Assembly (NCBI GenBank): GCA_947629485.1
Contig: CANRDX010000011.1
Location: forward strand, 1 to 45,065
From: an uncultured Clostridia bacterium
GTDB taxonomy: Bacteria > Bacillota > Clostridia > Christensenellales > Borkfalkiaceae
Length of the DNA: 45,065 bases
Direction of reading: 5' to 3'
Under the pieces are notes generated by a model. That model was not told the origin of the DNA, did no database searches, and worked only from the letters and a program-made list of their open reading frames with translations. Every line of letters begins with the position of its first letter. Positions within the stretch are counted from its first letter, which is position 1. A program made the translations under genes and the position numbers. Positions 34,434 to 42,664 of this stretch are shown here, piece by piece.

Positions 34434-35033
34434 TCAAACCGCCCTTTCCGATTCCAAGCCGCCGATCCATTCCCGAATGGAATCCTGCGAGACTTCGCCC
34501 GAAAACCGCTTGCCCGAAAGCCATGTTGCGCCGCTTGCGAGGGCTTGGATCTCGGGTAGACTTCCGCTGATGGGACTGCTCCCCGACGTGCAAAACGGAA
34601 CAATGGTCTTGCCCGAAAGGTCGTAACTTTCGAGGAAGGTATAGATGATCTTGGGCGCCTTACTGTGCCAGATGGGATAGCCGAGATAGACGACATCGTA
34701 TTCCGCCATACTTTCGACGCTACCTTGAATCGCAGGGCGGGCGGAAGGATCGCTCTGCTCTCTGTCGGCGCGGCAGTCCGTGTAATATTTCAAATCGTCC
34801 TCGGTATAGGGTACTTGCGGCACGATCTCATAGAGTTCTCCCCACGTTGCTTCCGCAATTTTCTCCGCAACGCCCTCCGTCGTCCCCGTTGCCGAAAAAT
34901 ATGCGACGAGGATATTCGATTCCTTTGTGCCATCCAATTTTCCTTTATCGCCGCCTCCGCCGCAAGCCGAAAGAGCAAACGCCAGGCCGCTTACGGCGAG
35001 AATAAGAAGCGACATCCGGTTTATCCTTTTCAT
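34434..35033 (-). CDS. Lipoprotein-anchored flavodoxin
   Basis: 199 residues. A signal peptide with lipobox LSAC (near residue 24) and a GGGG spacer precedes a complete flavodoxin domain: FMN-phosphate loop YFSATGTTEGVAEKIAE, YPIWHSKAPKIIYTFLES, and FCTSGSSPISGSLPE. It would place the flavoprotein outside the membrane. A cytosolic paralogue sits three genes upstream at 35896. Its ATG overlaps the stop of the monooxygenase-like gene (ATGA). The electron donor outside the cell is unknown. Confidence 0.9.
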   Translation of the reverse strand: MKRINRMSLLILAVSGLAFALSACGGGGDKGKLDGTKESNILVAYFSATGTTEGVAEKIAEATWGELYEIVPQVPYTEDDLKYYTDCRADREQSDPSARPAIQGSVESMAEYDVVYLGYPIWHSKAPKIIYTFLESYDLSGKTIVPFCTSGSSPISGSLPEIQALASGATWLSGKRFSGEVSQDSIREWIGGLESERAV

Positions 35034-35335
35034 CTTTTAACCTCTTTGATCTCGCTGAATTTTTGCACGCGCATTTTGAGGTGATATTTTTCGCGAAGGG
35101 CGGAGATTTCCTTCATCATGGGGCTTTTATGGTGAAAGTCGAGGGCTTCCTCGCTTTCCCAAGCGTCGATGAGCAGCACCGTTTCGGGATCGTCTGTCGC
35201 GAGAAAATATTCATAGCGAAGATTGCCCTTTTCGGCGCGGATCCTTTCGACGAGGCCGCTTTCTTTCATCTCTTCCGCAAACTTTCTCGCACTGCCTTCG
35301 CTGCCCGTGTAGTAGATATTGATCGTAAATGCCAT
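35030..35335 (-). CDS. Antibiotic-biosynthesis-monooxygenase (ABM/YgiN) domain protein
   Basis: 101 residues, one ferredoxin-like ABM fold: INIYYTGSEGSARKFAEEM, ENLRYEYFL-type strand (GNLRYEYFLATDDPETVLLIDAWES) and DFHHKSPMMKEI. Relatives are small cofactor-free quinol monooxygenases, or heme-handling enzymes. It starts 3 bp after the reductase stop, with a GGGGTG site. The location between flavoproteins supports a quinone-related role. Confidence 0.88.
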   Translation of the reverse strand: MAFTINIYYTGSEGSARKFAEEMKESGLVERIRAEKGNLRYEYFLATDDPETVLLIDAWESEEALDFHHKSPMMKEISALREKYHLKMRVQKFSEIKEVKR

Positions 35336-35338
35336 GTT

Positions 35339-35899
35339 TCACCCCCGCAAGCTCCTGCCAAGCTCGTAGGCCTGAGCCATGTAGGAAGAGTGCGACGTCA
35401 TCGCGGGCGTTCCGCAACCGCGCCCGAGAATTGTTCCCATGTCTTGAAAATTCAGATACCGCACGAGCGTTTTGTAGTGCGCCGTGAGCGCTTCAAACGT
35501 CCAACTATCTGCATTCCAAGCGGCGGAGATGAGCGCAGACTTCATGCGCTTTTGCTGGATTTCGCCGTTGAACGCGCAGAAGCGGTCGACAACGGTTTTG
35601 AGCTGTGCGGACATTCCGTAGTAGTAGAGCGGCGTGACGAATACGATCATATCCGCGCCTAAAATTTCCGCTTTGATCCCGCGCATTGCGCCGTTTTCCG
35701 ACCCCATATCGTCTTTCTGCGCACAGGGGCCGCCGTATCCGCATCGAACGCACCCCGTGCAGGGGCGGACATTCGCCCGCGCTGCGTCGACGACGGAAAC
35801 GCTGTTGCCCGCCTCGGTTGCGCCTTTGATAAATTGCTCCGCGAGCAAATTGGACGAGCCGTGCTTTTGCGGGCTACCCGCAAGTACGACGATCTTCAT
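35339..35899 (-). CDS. NADPH-dependent FMN reductase-like flavoprotein with Cys cluster
   Basis: 186 residues. Flavodoxin-like fold with FMN loop GSPQKHGSSNLLAEQF and TPLYYYGMSAQLKTVVDRF. The compact cysteine motif C-x2-C-x2-C-x5-C (near 48-60) resembles iron-sulfur flavoproteins. It could supply reduced FMN or electrons to the two flavodoxins. I start at MKIVVLAG (35899): GGAGAG precedes it and the ATG overlaps the upstream stop. Confidence 0.9.
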   Translation of the reverse strand: MKIVVLAGSPQKHGSSNLLAEQFIKGATEAGNSVSVVDAARANVRPCTGCVRCGYGGPCAQKDDMGSENGAMRGIKAEILGADMIVFVTPLYYYGMSAQLKTVVDRFCAFNGEIQQKRMKSALISAAWNADSWTFEALTAHYKTLVRYLNFQDMGTILGRGCGTPAMTSHSSYMAQAYELGRSLRG

Positions 35900-36372
35900 A
35901 ACACACTCTCCGCCCACGATTTAAGGGAGCTTTCGGCGGCGCCGTTTATGAGCTTCCCGCCCTGAAAGACGGCATTCGGAGCGCAAGGCCTTAGCGCACT
36001 CTCCGTTCTTCCAAGCCCGCTGCCGCCGCTCGTCGCGAAGAGGACGATCTTTTTCCCCGAAAAATCGTAACTTTCGAGGAAGGTCTTGACGATGGTCGGC
36101 GCGGTGTACCACCAGATGGGGAAACCGAGAAAGACGACATCGAAGGCACCCATGTCTGCGACGCGGCTCTTGATCGCGGGGCGGGAAGAGGGATCGTTCA
36201 TTTCCAGCGTCGAGCGGCTGTGTTTGTTCGTCCAGTCGAGATCCGCCGCCGTATAGGGCGTTTGGGGTTCGATCTCGAAAAGTTCCGCGTTCGCCGCTTT
36301 CGCGAGGAGCGCCGCCGCCCTCTTCGTCGTCCCGCTTGCCGAAAAATACGCTACCAAAACTTTCTTGCTCAT
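35896..36372 (-). CDS. Cytosolic flavodoxin
   Basis: 158 residues. FMN-phosphate loop YFSASGTTKRAAALLAK, PIWWYTAPTIVKTFLESYDFSGK and FATSGGSGLGRTES. It has no signal peptide, unlike its paralogue at 34434. The sequences share ELFEIEPQ.PYT-DL, the NDPSSRPAI segment and the ES(Y)D(F/L)SGK loop, so one is a duplicate. Start overlaps the marR stop. Confidence 0.93.
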   Translation of the reverse strand: MSKKVLVAYFSASGTTKRAAALLAKAANAELFEIEPQTPYTAADLDWTNKHSRSTLEMNDPSSRPAIKSRVADMGAFDVVFLGFPIWWYTAPTIVKTFLESYDFSGKKIVLFATSGGSGLGRTESALRPCAPNAVFQGGKLINGAAESSLKSWAESVL

Positions 36373-36809
36373 ACTTTATCTCCTTTTGCGGCGATCTTCT
36401 GCATTTTCGCCGCCAGATTTTGCAAAAGGTCAAGAAACTTTTCGGGAGCCTCTATCTCCGAATAAATTTCTTTTTCCCGTTTATAGAGGTCGGATAGAAT
36501 TCCGTCGGCATATTCCCTGCCGCTTGGAGTCAAAGATACGAGCAGTTCCCGCCGCTCCCCCTTGATCTGCGAGAGCGCGACATAGTTTTTGCTCTCCAAA
36601 TCCTTGATGATGGTGTTCGCCGTGCTCCGCGGGATATCCCACTCGCCGCAAATTTGCTTTTGGCTGTGCCCCTTTCCGTCGTTTAAGGCATACAAGATCC
36701 AAAGAAGATTGGGAGAGCCGAGTTTGCACCCCCTGCCATACGCCTCATACGCGCCGTCGATCTGATACACGAGCCTGCCGAGCCTGTAAAAAAAGACGCG
36801 TTCGTCCAT
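36369..36809 (-). CDS. MarR-family transcriptional regulator
   Basis: 146 residues with a winged helix: SQKQICGEWDIPRSTANTIIKDLESKNYVAL and wing SQIKGERRELLVSLTPSGREYAD. As first gene of the flavodoxin operon, it likely represses its own promoter and responds to a redox-active or phenolic ligand, as many MarR proteins do. I start at MDERVFF (36809), preceded by AGAGGCGGA; a longer frame runs into the promoter. Confidence 0.92.
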   Translation of the reverse strand: MDERVFFYRLGRLVYQIDGAYEAYGRGCKLGSPNLLWILYALNDGKGHSQKQICGEWDIPRSTANTIIKDLESKNYVALSQIKGERRELLVSLTPSGREYADGILSDLYKREKEIYSEIEAPEKFLDLLQNLAAKMQKIAAKGDKV

Positions 36810-36817
36810 AAGATCCG

Positions 36818-36872
36818 CCTCTGAAATTCTATTTCGTATTTTAATTATAATTCGACTTCGGATATCTGTCAA
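36818..36872 (-). promoter_or_regulatory. Promoter and operator candidates of the MarR-flavodoxin operon
   Basis: TTGACA (complement of 36867-36872), 17-bp spacer, TATAAT (complement of 36844-36849). A perfect small dyad GAAAT-AGA-ATTTC lies downstream (about 36821-36833), a possible MarR site. The leader is ~30 nt. Confidence 0.75.
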
Positions 36873-36982
36873 ACGTTGCGCCGCTTTTTTTTTGCAAAAA
36901 ATCTTTGAAAAAGAAACGCGGCCTGAAAGACGTTCAGACCGCTTGCACAATAGACCTTTGCGGGGCGCGCGGACGCGCCCGT

Positions 36983-37858
36983 TCACTTTTGATTGAATTT
37001 TTTTCTCACGAACCAATCGGTCACCCGTTCGGGGAGCATTTTCGAGACGTACCGCACGAGATTGTTCTTCCCGCCCACCGCCGTGACGGGCGGGGGATTG
37101 TGCCGTGCGGCAAGTTTCAAGACCGCCTCGGCGACAAGCGAGGGGCTCATGCCGCCCTGTTCCATGTTGGCAAGCGCGGCGGACGCCTTCTTCACCGAAG
37201 GGGAGTAGTTGAGGCTCTCCTCCTCGCCGTAGACGCGGCGGTTGTAGGTGAAATCCGTCGCCGTGCCCCCGGGGAGCAGCGCGCTCACGCGCACGCCGTG
37301 CGGCCTCAGTTCGAGATCTGCCTCGCGCGCAAGCATCGAGAGCGCCGCCTTCGACGAGGAATAGAAGGAATCGTAGGGAATGGGCATATCCCCCGCGAGC
37401 GAACCGACGAGGATCGCCCTGCCCCCTCTCCGTTTGAGAAAGGGAGAAGCCGCGCGCAACGCTTCCACCGCGCCGAAGTAGTTGACTTCAAAGAGATAGC
37501 GATAATCCCCGCTCTTCGCGTATTCTATGGGCGCCGCCATAGAGAATCCCGCGGAATAGACGAAGAGATCGATGGCGCCCGCCTCCTCGCCCGCGGCGCG
37601 CACCGCCTTCGAGAGTTCGCCCTCCCGCGCGGCGTCTGCGGTGAGCGTCTTGACCCGATCCCCCTTGAAGGGCGTGCGGGAGACGTTGTACACGCGGAAG
37701 CCCCGCGAGAGAAGTTTCAGCGCCGTTTCTCTGCCGATCCCCGAGGAGCCGCCGACGACAACTGCGATCCTTCTCGCGGACATGGCATGCTCGTTTTTCG
37801 TGCGTTCCTCATTGGGAGCTTGTTGAGGCTTTTCAGGCTGTTTCGTTTCCGTTTTCAT
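36983..37858 (-). CDS. Short-chain dehydrogenase/reductase
   Basis: 291 residues. Classical SDR: cofactor motif VVVGGSSGIGRE near residue 34, structural YSAGF (NNAG variant), catalytic Ser in ILVGSLAG and YSSSK (Y-x3-K). The long basic/polar N-terminus (about 25 residues, KPQQAPNEERTKNEH) is unusual; the internal MSARRI start would remove it, but neither has a clear close ribosome site. A TTATGA-17-TATAAT promoter lies at the complement of 37887-37915. Substrate unknown; the C-terminus resembles lipid/steroid-type SDRs. Confidence 0.88.
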   Translation of the reverse strand: MKTETKQPEKPQQAPNEERTKNEHAMSARRIAVVVGGSSGIGRETALKLLSRGFRVYNVSRTPFKGDRVKTLTADAAREGELSKAVRAAGEEAGAIDLFVYSAGFSMAAPIEYAKSGDYRYLFEVNYFGAVEALRAASPFLKRRGGRAILVGSLAGDMPIPYDSFYSSSKAALSMLAREADLELRPHGVRVSALLPGGTATDFTYNRRVYGEEESLNYSPSVKKASAALANMEQGGMSPSLVAEAVLKLAARHNPPPVTAVGGKNNLVRYVSKMLPERVTDWFVRKKFNQK

Positions 37859-37926
37859 ACCCGAAGTATGCCACCTCCCGCGCCGGATTATACACGCGGG
37901 AAAAACCTCTCATAAAACGCCCTCGC

Positions 37927-38628
37927 ATGACACAAACTCGTGATATGCAAAGAAGATATATTCGGCTTCTTGTCGTACTGCTTGCGGCATTTTTGGCGTT
38001 CGCCGCACACCTCAGCGGACGCATGGCGGCGGCGCAGCCCGTGTTTTCCTTCGCAGAAGCGGAGCGCGCCGTCTTTCTCACCTTCGACGACGGCCCGAGC
38101 ACCGTCGTGACCAATTCCATTCTCGATACGCTCGAACGGGAGAACGTCAAGGCGACGTTCTTCGTCGTCGGGGAGCGCATCGGCGGGCGCGAAGAGACCC
38201 TCAAGCGCATCGCGGGTGCGGGGCACACGATCGGCGTGCACTCCGATTCCCACCGCTACGGCGAGATCTATGCCTCGAATGAGGCGTTTTTGGAGGACGC
38301 CCTGCGCTGTGCGGAGAAAATCGAGCGCGTCACGGGGGTAAAGCCCTGCCTCTACCGCTTCCCCGGCGGAGGGACGCATGCGGAAAAAGCAAAGCTATTG
38401 GAATCGCTCGGCTATAAGATCGTGGCGTGGAACGCCGTGTGCGGCGACGCAGAGGCGCGGGATGCGGCCCCTTGCGACCTTTTGGAGACCGCCGTAAAGA
38501 CTTCGGAGGGGAAAAAGCGGGTGGTGCTCCTCTTGCACGACGGCGCCTTCAACAAAGCGACGGCGGAGGCGCTCGGCGATATCATCGCGCACTTTCGCGA
38601 ACAGGGCTGCAAGTTTTGCGCCTTTTGA
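37927..38628 (+). CDS. Polysaccharide deacetylase (NodB/CE4), exported
   Basis: 233 residues. Signal anchor at residues ~8-28. CE4 motifs in order: TFDDGPS (metal Asp), GVHSDSH (metal His pair), RFPGGG, and LLLHDG. This set is complete, so it is probably active on peptidoglycan or another N-acetylated glycan, like PdaA-type enzymes. Starts at 37927 or 37948 are equally possible and neither has a Shine-Dalgarno. Its last 47 bp overlap the convergent Ca2+ ATPase gene. Confidence 0.92.
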   Translation: MTQTRDMQRRYIRLLVVLLAAFLAFAAHLSGRMAAAQPVFSFAEAERAVFLTFDDGPSTVVTNSILDTLERENVKATFFVVGERIGGREETLKRIAGAGHTIGVHSDSHRYGEIYASNEAFLEDALRCAEKIERVTGVKPCLYRFPGGGTHAEKAKLLESLGYKIVAWNAVCGDAEARDAAPCDLLETAVKTSEGKKRVVLLLHDGAFNKATAEALGDIIAHFREQGCKFCAF

Positions 38629-41191
38629 GCCGTCTGCGCCCTTCATAACGGGACGTGACGAACTTATAAAGCTCGCCGATGGGGATGATGCCGAGCGAGA
38701 GCGCGAAGACGATCGCCCACTGCGCCGCGCCGAGGGGCGTGAGCGAGAACAGCGCGCAAAGGGGCGGCACGGCGACGAGCAGCACGGAAAGAACAGCCCC
38801 GGCAGCCACGGTCGCAAGTAAGATCTTGTTGGAGAAAAAATCGCGCGGGCGGCTGACATGCTCCTCACAGCGCACGTTGAACGCGTGAAAGAGTTCGAGG
38901 TTGGAGAGGGTGACGAACGCCATCGTCGTCGCTGTGGCATTCCCCGAAGAACGGCACACGGCAATGAACATTCCCACGACGATCGCCGTCTGCACCACGC
39001 CGAAAAAGGCGACGCGCAGAAGGGAACGCCTGGAAAAGATCTCGCGGTCGGAGACGGGCGGGCGGAGCATCGCGCCCTCCGTCCTCTCCGCCCCGAGCGC
39101 CAAGACGGGAAGGGAATCGGTGATGAGATTCACCCAGAGCAGCTGCGTCGAGGTGAGGAAATCGTACTGCCAAAGAAAGAGCGAGACGATGAGCACGCAC
39201 AAAACTTCTGCGAGGTTGGTGGAGAGAAAGAAGGAGATCGTCTTTTTTACGTTGAAAAAGACGTTGCGCCCCTCTTCGACCGCGCGCACCATCGTGGAGA
39301 AATCGTCGTCGGCGAGGACGACGTCTGCGGCGTTTTTGGTGACGTCCGTTCCCGATCCCATCGCGACGCCGATATCCGCCGCTTCGAGCGCGGGCGCGTC
39401 GTTCACGCCGTCGCCCGTCATGGCGACGACCTCGCCCGCACTCTGCAGCGCGCGCACGATTTTGGTCTTGTGCCCCGGGGAGACGCGCGCATATACCGCA
39501 TACTGTTTGGCGCGGCGCGCGAATTCTTCCTCGTCCATTTTGTCGATCTCTTCCCCCGTGACGACGCGATCCTTCGTCTCGGCGATATCGAGCCGCCGCG
39601 CGACGGCGAGCGCCGTCTCTGCGCTGTCTCCCGTGATCATCACCGTTTCGATCCCCGCGCTGCGGCACGCTTGCACCGCTTCCCTCGCGCCCTCTTTGGG
39701 CGGATCGAGCATCGCGGCAAGCCCTACAAACACCATGTCCTCCTCCCGCTCGCCGTAGGAAAAGGCTAAAACGCGCATTGCGCGGGAGGCGTACATGGAT
39801 ACCGTGTGCAAAATTTTTGAACGCTGTTCTTCGGACATGGGTATCTCGTTTTCGTTCACAAGAACCCGACTGCACTTCTTTAAGATCACTTCTGCGCCGC
39901 CCTTTGCATAGAGGCGGGAACCCTCTTTCGTCTGCGCGACGACGCTCATCATCTTCCGCTCGGAGGAAAAGGGCGTGCCGCCCGTGACGCGGCAGGGATA
40001 GTGAAAATCGCAGGAATCGGCATACTCCAAGAGCGCGATCTCCGTCGGGTCGCCGAGATAGCTGCCCGCCGTCCCCTTCACGCTGTTGCAGGCGCAAATG
40101 CAGCGCAGAAGTTCTTCCCGCGCCCCTTTGTTATCGCCGCCCAAGCCCGCCGAGATCTCCTCGACGGTCATTTTATTCTTCGTGAGCGTGCCCGTCTTGT
40201 CCGAGCAAATGACGCTGCAACTCCCCAGCGTTTCGACGGAGGAGAGCTTCCGCATGACGGCGCGATTTTTCGCCATTCGCCTCACGCCCATTGCGAGAAT
40301 GACGGTGACGACGGCACCCATGCCCTCGGGAATGGCGGCGACGGCGACGGCAACGGACGCCATGATGTTATCCAGAAGGCTTGCCCGCCCCGCGATGAGA
40401 CCGCCCGCGAACAGGAGAAGAGCGACGGCGAGAACGGAGACGGTGATGATCTTGCCGAGGCGCGCGATCATCTTATCGAGGGGGGAAGCCACCGGCTTGC
40501 TCTCGCCGAGAAGGGAGGCGATCCGCCCCATCTCGGTATCCTTTCCGCATGCGACGACGACGCACCGCGCCGCGCCGCTCACGGCAAACGTCGCAAGGTG
40601 CGCCGTATTTTTGCGCTCGGAGAGGGCGTTCGACGTCACGAGACAATCGAACTTTTTGACGGGCTTCGATTCGCCCGTGAGTGCGGATTCGTCGCACCGC
40701 AGTCCCTTGCTCGAAAGAATGCGGCAATCGGCGGGGACGCGATCCCCCTCTTCCAGCTCTATCACATCGCCGACGACAAGCTCTTCGGCGTCGATCACGA
40801 ACACCTTCCCATCCCGCACTACCTTCGCCTCGCAGCGCGAGAGCTTTTTCAGCCCCTCGATCGCGGCGTCGGCGCGGTATTGCTGCAAAAATCCCACGAT
40901 CGCGTTGAGAAGAATGACGAACAGGAGAATGCCCGTATCGGTCAGCTCGGCGGCGTCCCCCGTCACGAAGGCGAGGGCGCCCGAAAGCACCGCCGCCGCG
41001 ATGAGAATGAGCGTCATGAGATCCTTGAATTGGGCGAAAAACAGGGCGGCTTTCCCCCGCTTTTTCCCCTCGGGGAGCACATTCCGCCCGTACGCTTTCA
41101 GACGGCGCGCCGCTTCCGAAGAAGATAGCCCCTTTTCCGAACTTTGGATCCGCGCGAGCACTTCCTCGGTTTTCTCTCTGTATTGTTCCAT
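38582..41191 (-). CDS. Calcium-type P-type ATPase (P2A)
   Basis: 869 residues. N-terminal cation ATPase domain; LTGESKP; M4 AIPEGMG; phosphorylation DKTGTLTKNKM near 331; hinge TGDGVNDAPAL near 592; M6 NLITDSLPVLALG. The M4 and M6 motifs match SERCA/PMCA-like Ca2+ exporters. No ribosome site is visible before ATG 41191, and CATACC 8 nt upstream is only a weak -10 candidate, so how it is expressed is unclear. The 3' end overlaps the deacetylase gene. Confidence 0.94.
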   Translation of the reverse strand: MEQYREKTEEVLARIQSSEKGLSSSEAARRLKAYGRNVLPEGKKRGKAALFFAQFKDLMTLILIAAAVLSGALAFVTGDAAELTDTGILLFVILLNAIVGFLQQYRADAAIEGLKKLSRCEAKVVRDGKVFVIDAEELVVGDVIELEEGDRVPADCRILSSKGLRCDESALTGESKPVKKFDCLVTSNALSERKNTAHLATFAVSGAARCVVVACGKDTEMGRIASLLGESKPVASPLDKMIARLGKIITVSVLAVALLLFAGGLIAGRASLLDNIMASVAVAVAAIPEGMGAVVTVILAMGVRRMAKNRAVMRKLSSVETLGSCSVICSDKTGTLTKNKMTVEEISAGLGGDNKGAREELLRCICACNSVKGTAGSYLGDPTEIALLEYADSCDFHYPCRVTGGTPFSSERKMMSVVAQTKEGSRLYAKGGAEVILKKCSRVLVNENEIPMSEEQRSKILHTVSMYASRAMRVLAFSYGEREEDMVFVGLAAMLDPPKEGAREAVQACRSAGIETVMITGDSAETALAVARRLDIAETKDRVVTGEEIDKMDEEEFARRAKQYAVYARVSPGHKTKIVRALQSAGEVVAMTGDGVNDAPALEAADIGVAMGSGTDVTKNAADVVLADDDFSTMVRAVEEGRNVFFNVKKTISFFLSTNLAEVLCVLIVSLFLWQYDFLTSTQLLWVNLITDSLPVLALGAERTEGAMLRPPVSDREIFSRRSLLRVAFFGVVQTAIVVGMFIAVCRSSGNATATTMAFVTLSNLELFHAFNVRCEEHVSRPRDFFSNKILLATVAAGAVLSVLLVAVPPLCALFSLTPLGAAQWAIVFALSLGIIPIGELYKFVTSRYEGRRRLKRRKTCSPVRESAR

Positions 41192-41213
41192 ACGGTTAGG
41201 GTATGAAAGAGAG

Positions 41214-41268
41214 TAAAAAAATAGAACGCCGCCGATCTTCGCCCCGCTTCGCGGCTCCGATCTGCGGC
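41214..41268 (-). terminator. Long hairpin terminator downstream of the PyrR-like gene
   Basis: GCCGC(C)GATC arms (41228-41237 with 41259-41268) and an inner CCGC/GCGG stem, then a T-run on the minus strand (41215-41221). The remaining 41269-41358 is AT-rich with small dyads (TTTTGTC/GACAAAA near 41309-41331) and no gene. Confidence 0.7.
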
Positions 41269-41358
41269 ATTTTTCTTATTTTGATAAAAATCGAAATATA
41301 TCTTTTTTTGTCGGATTTTAAGACAAAATTGCGTTTTTTTGATGATTCTTTGGCGGCG

Positions 41359-41841
41359 CTATGCCTTTCCGCCCGTAATGGCGATCGCATCGGAAGGCGC
41401 GCCGAGTTCGCGCAGGGCGATCTCGACATACTCCGCGCGGGAGGTGGGAACGTTTTTCCCCACAAAGTCGGCGCGGACGGGAAGTTCCCTGCCGCCGCGG
41501 TCGATGAGGGCGAGGAGCTGGATGCGCGCGGGGCAGCCGAAGGAGAAGATCTTCTCGATCCCCTCGATCGCGCTCCTGCCCGTGCGGAGGACTTCCTCGC
41601 AGAGCACGATCGCCTTCCCCTCCACTTCGAGGGGAGCTTCTTCGATCCCCGCGTGGGGGACAACGTCGCCATAAGCGCGGTGATAGTATTCGGAAACGCG
41701 GCGGGCAAGCGCCTTGCCCCCTTCGTCAACGCCAATGAGGACGACGTTCTCCAATCCCTCGTTGCGCTCCTCGATCTCGTGCGACAGGCGCACGATACAG
41801 CGGTGGATCGCCGCCTCGTCCATGATGATATGACCGTTCAT
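41359..41841 (-). CDS. PyrR-like phosphoribosyltransferase-fold regulator
   Basis: 160 residues. PyrR is an RNA-binding attenuator of pyr operons with weak uracil phosphoribosyltransferase activity. The N-terminus (MDEAAIHRCIVRLSHEIEERNEG) and spacing match. The PRPP loop reads VLCEEVLRTGRSA, where PyrR usually has two aspartates (DD). The catalytic competence is therefore doubtful. No pyrimidine genes are in the window. AAGGAGG precedes the ATG. Other type I phosphoribosyltransferases remain possible. Confidence 0.82.
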   Translation of the reverse strand: MNGHIIMDEAAIHRCIVRLSHEIEERNEGLENVVLIGVDEGGKALARRVSEYYHRAYGDVVPHAGIEEAPLEVEGKAIVLCEEVLRTGRSAIEGIEKIFSFGCPARIQLLALIDRGGRELPVRADFVGKNVPTSRAEYVEIALRELGAPSDAIAITGGKA

Positions 41842-41876
41842 AATTTCCTCCTTCGCGCAGAGAACCCTCTCCGTTT

Positions 41877-41905
41877 ATTATAGCATGGCGCAAGCAAAAG
41901 GGCAA
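41877..41905 (-). promoter_or_regulatory. Promoter of the PyrR-like gene
   Basis: TTGCCC (complement of 41900-41905), 17-bp spacer, TATAAT (complement of 41877-41882); ~29-nt leader with a strong ribosome site. Confidence 0.7.
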
Positions 41906-41910
41906 GACGT

Positions 41911-42603
41911 TCAAAGAACTTCGGTGAGAGAAAATTTCGTCTTGTCGCACGAGGTGAGAAAGTACCTGATCCCCTGCTTTTCGCACTTCAAGGGGAAGTA
42001 CCCCGCGCCATGCAGATGGCCGAATACAACGGCGTCCACGCTGTTCTCCTCGAAGAGCGCGGTGAAGAGGGTATCCTCGCGCTTCACGTTGAAGGGCGGG
42101 TAGTGAATGAGCGCGATGAGGGTATCCCCCTCTTTTTTCACCTTTTCCACCTGTTTGAAGGCAAGTTTGAAGCGCTCCGCCTCCCGAAGATAGAGCTTGA
42201 CGTCGTGCTCCGTGAAGTCTGCGCTACCAGGGCATGTCCAGCCGCGGGAGCCTGCGACGACGAGATCGCCCAACCTCACGCAATCGTTTTGCAGAAAGTG
42301 AAAGCGCGGAGGCGCGTCCTGACGCAGGCGCGTGATGCCGTTCCACCAATAGTCGTGATTGCCGCGGACGAACACCTTCTCCCCGGGAAGATCGGAGAGC
42401 GAGAGGACGTCGAAGAACCCGTCTTCGTAACGCATGCCCCACGAAGTATCGCCGCCGATGAGGACGACGTCGTCTTCTTTGACCTTTTCCCGCCAATCGC
42501 GCTTGATTTTTTCAAAATGCCCTTCCCAATCCGTCCCGAACACGTTCATCGGCTTGTCCGAGCGCCCCGAAAGATGCAGATCGCTGATCGCAAACACCTT
42601 CAT
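41911..42603 (-). CDS. Calcineurin-like metallophosphoesterase
   Basis: 230 residues. Dimetal motifs in order: DLHL (near 8), GGDTSWG (near 50), RGNHDYWW (near 75), IHYPP and GHLHG. Members of this family (YmdB/YkuE-like, often annotated as metallophosphatase) vary in substrate, which cannot be read here. I start at MKVFAIS (42603); an in-frame ATG at 42615 overlaps the -10 box itself. The predicted leader is about 3 nt. Confidence 0.92.
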   Translation of the reverse strand: MKVFAISDLHLSGRSDKPMNVFGTDWEGHFEKIKRDWREKVKEDDVVLIGGDTSWGMRYEDGFFDVLSLSDLPGEKVFVRGNHDYWWNGITRLRQDAPPRFHFLQNDCVRLGDLVVAGSRGWTCPGSADFTEHDVKLYLREAERFKLAFKQVEKVKKEGDTLIALIHYPPFNVKREDTLFTALFEENSVDAVVFGHLHGAGYFPLKCEKQGIRYFLTSCDKTKFSLTEVL

Positions 42604-42642
42604 ACTATCTTGCATTATACCACGCCCGCCGCCGAATTGCAA
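42604..42642 (-). promoter_or_regulatory. Promoter of the metallophosphoesterase gene
   Basis: TTGCAA (complement of 42637-42642), 17-bp spacer, TATAAT (complement of 42614-42619), 10 nt to ATG. No ribosome site. Confidence 0.75.
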
Positions 42643-42664
42643 GCAAAAGAAGGCTTTCGCCGCT

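Noticed and set aside
37911-37926. Deacetylase as another leaderless gene (CATAAA 10 nt before ATG)
   Set aside because: The -10 match is weak and no -35 box lies at 17 bp.
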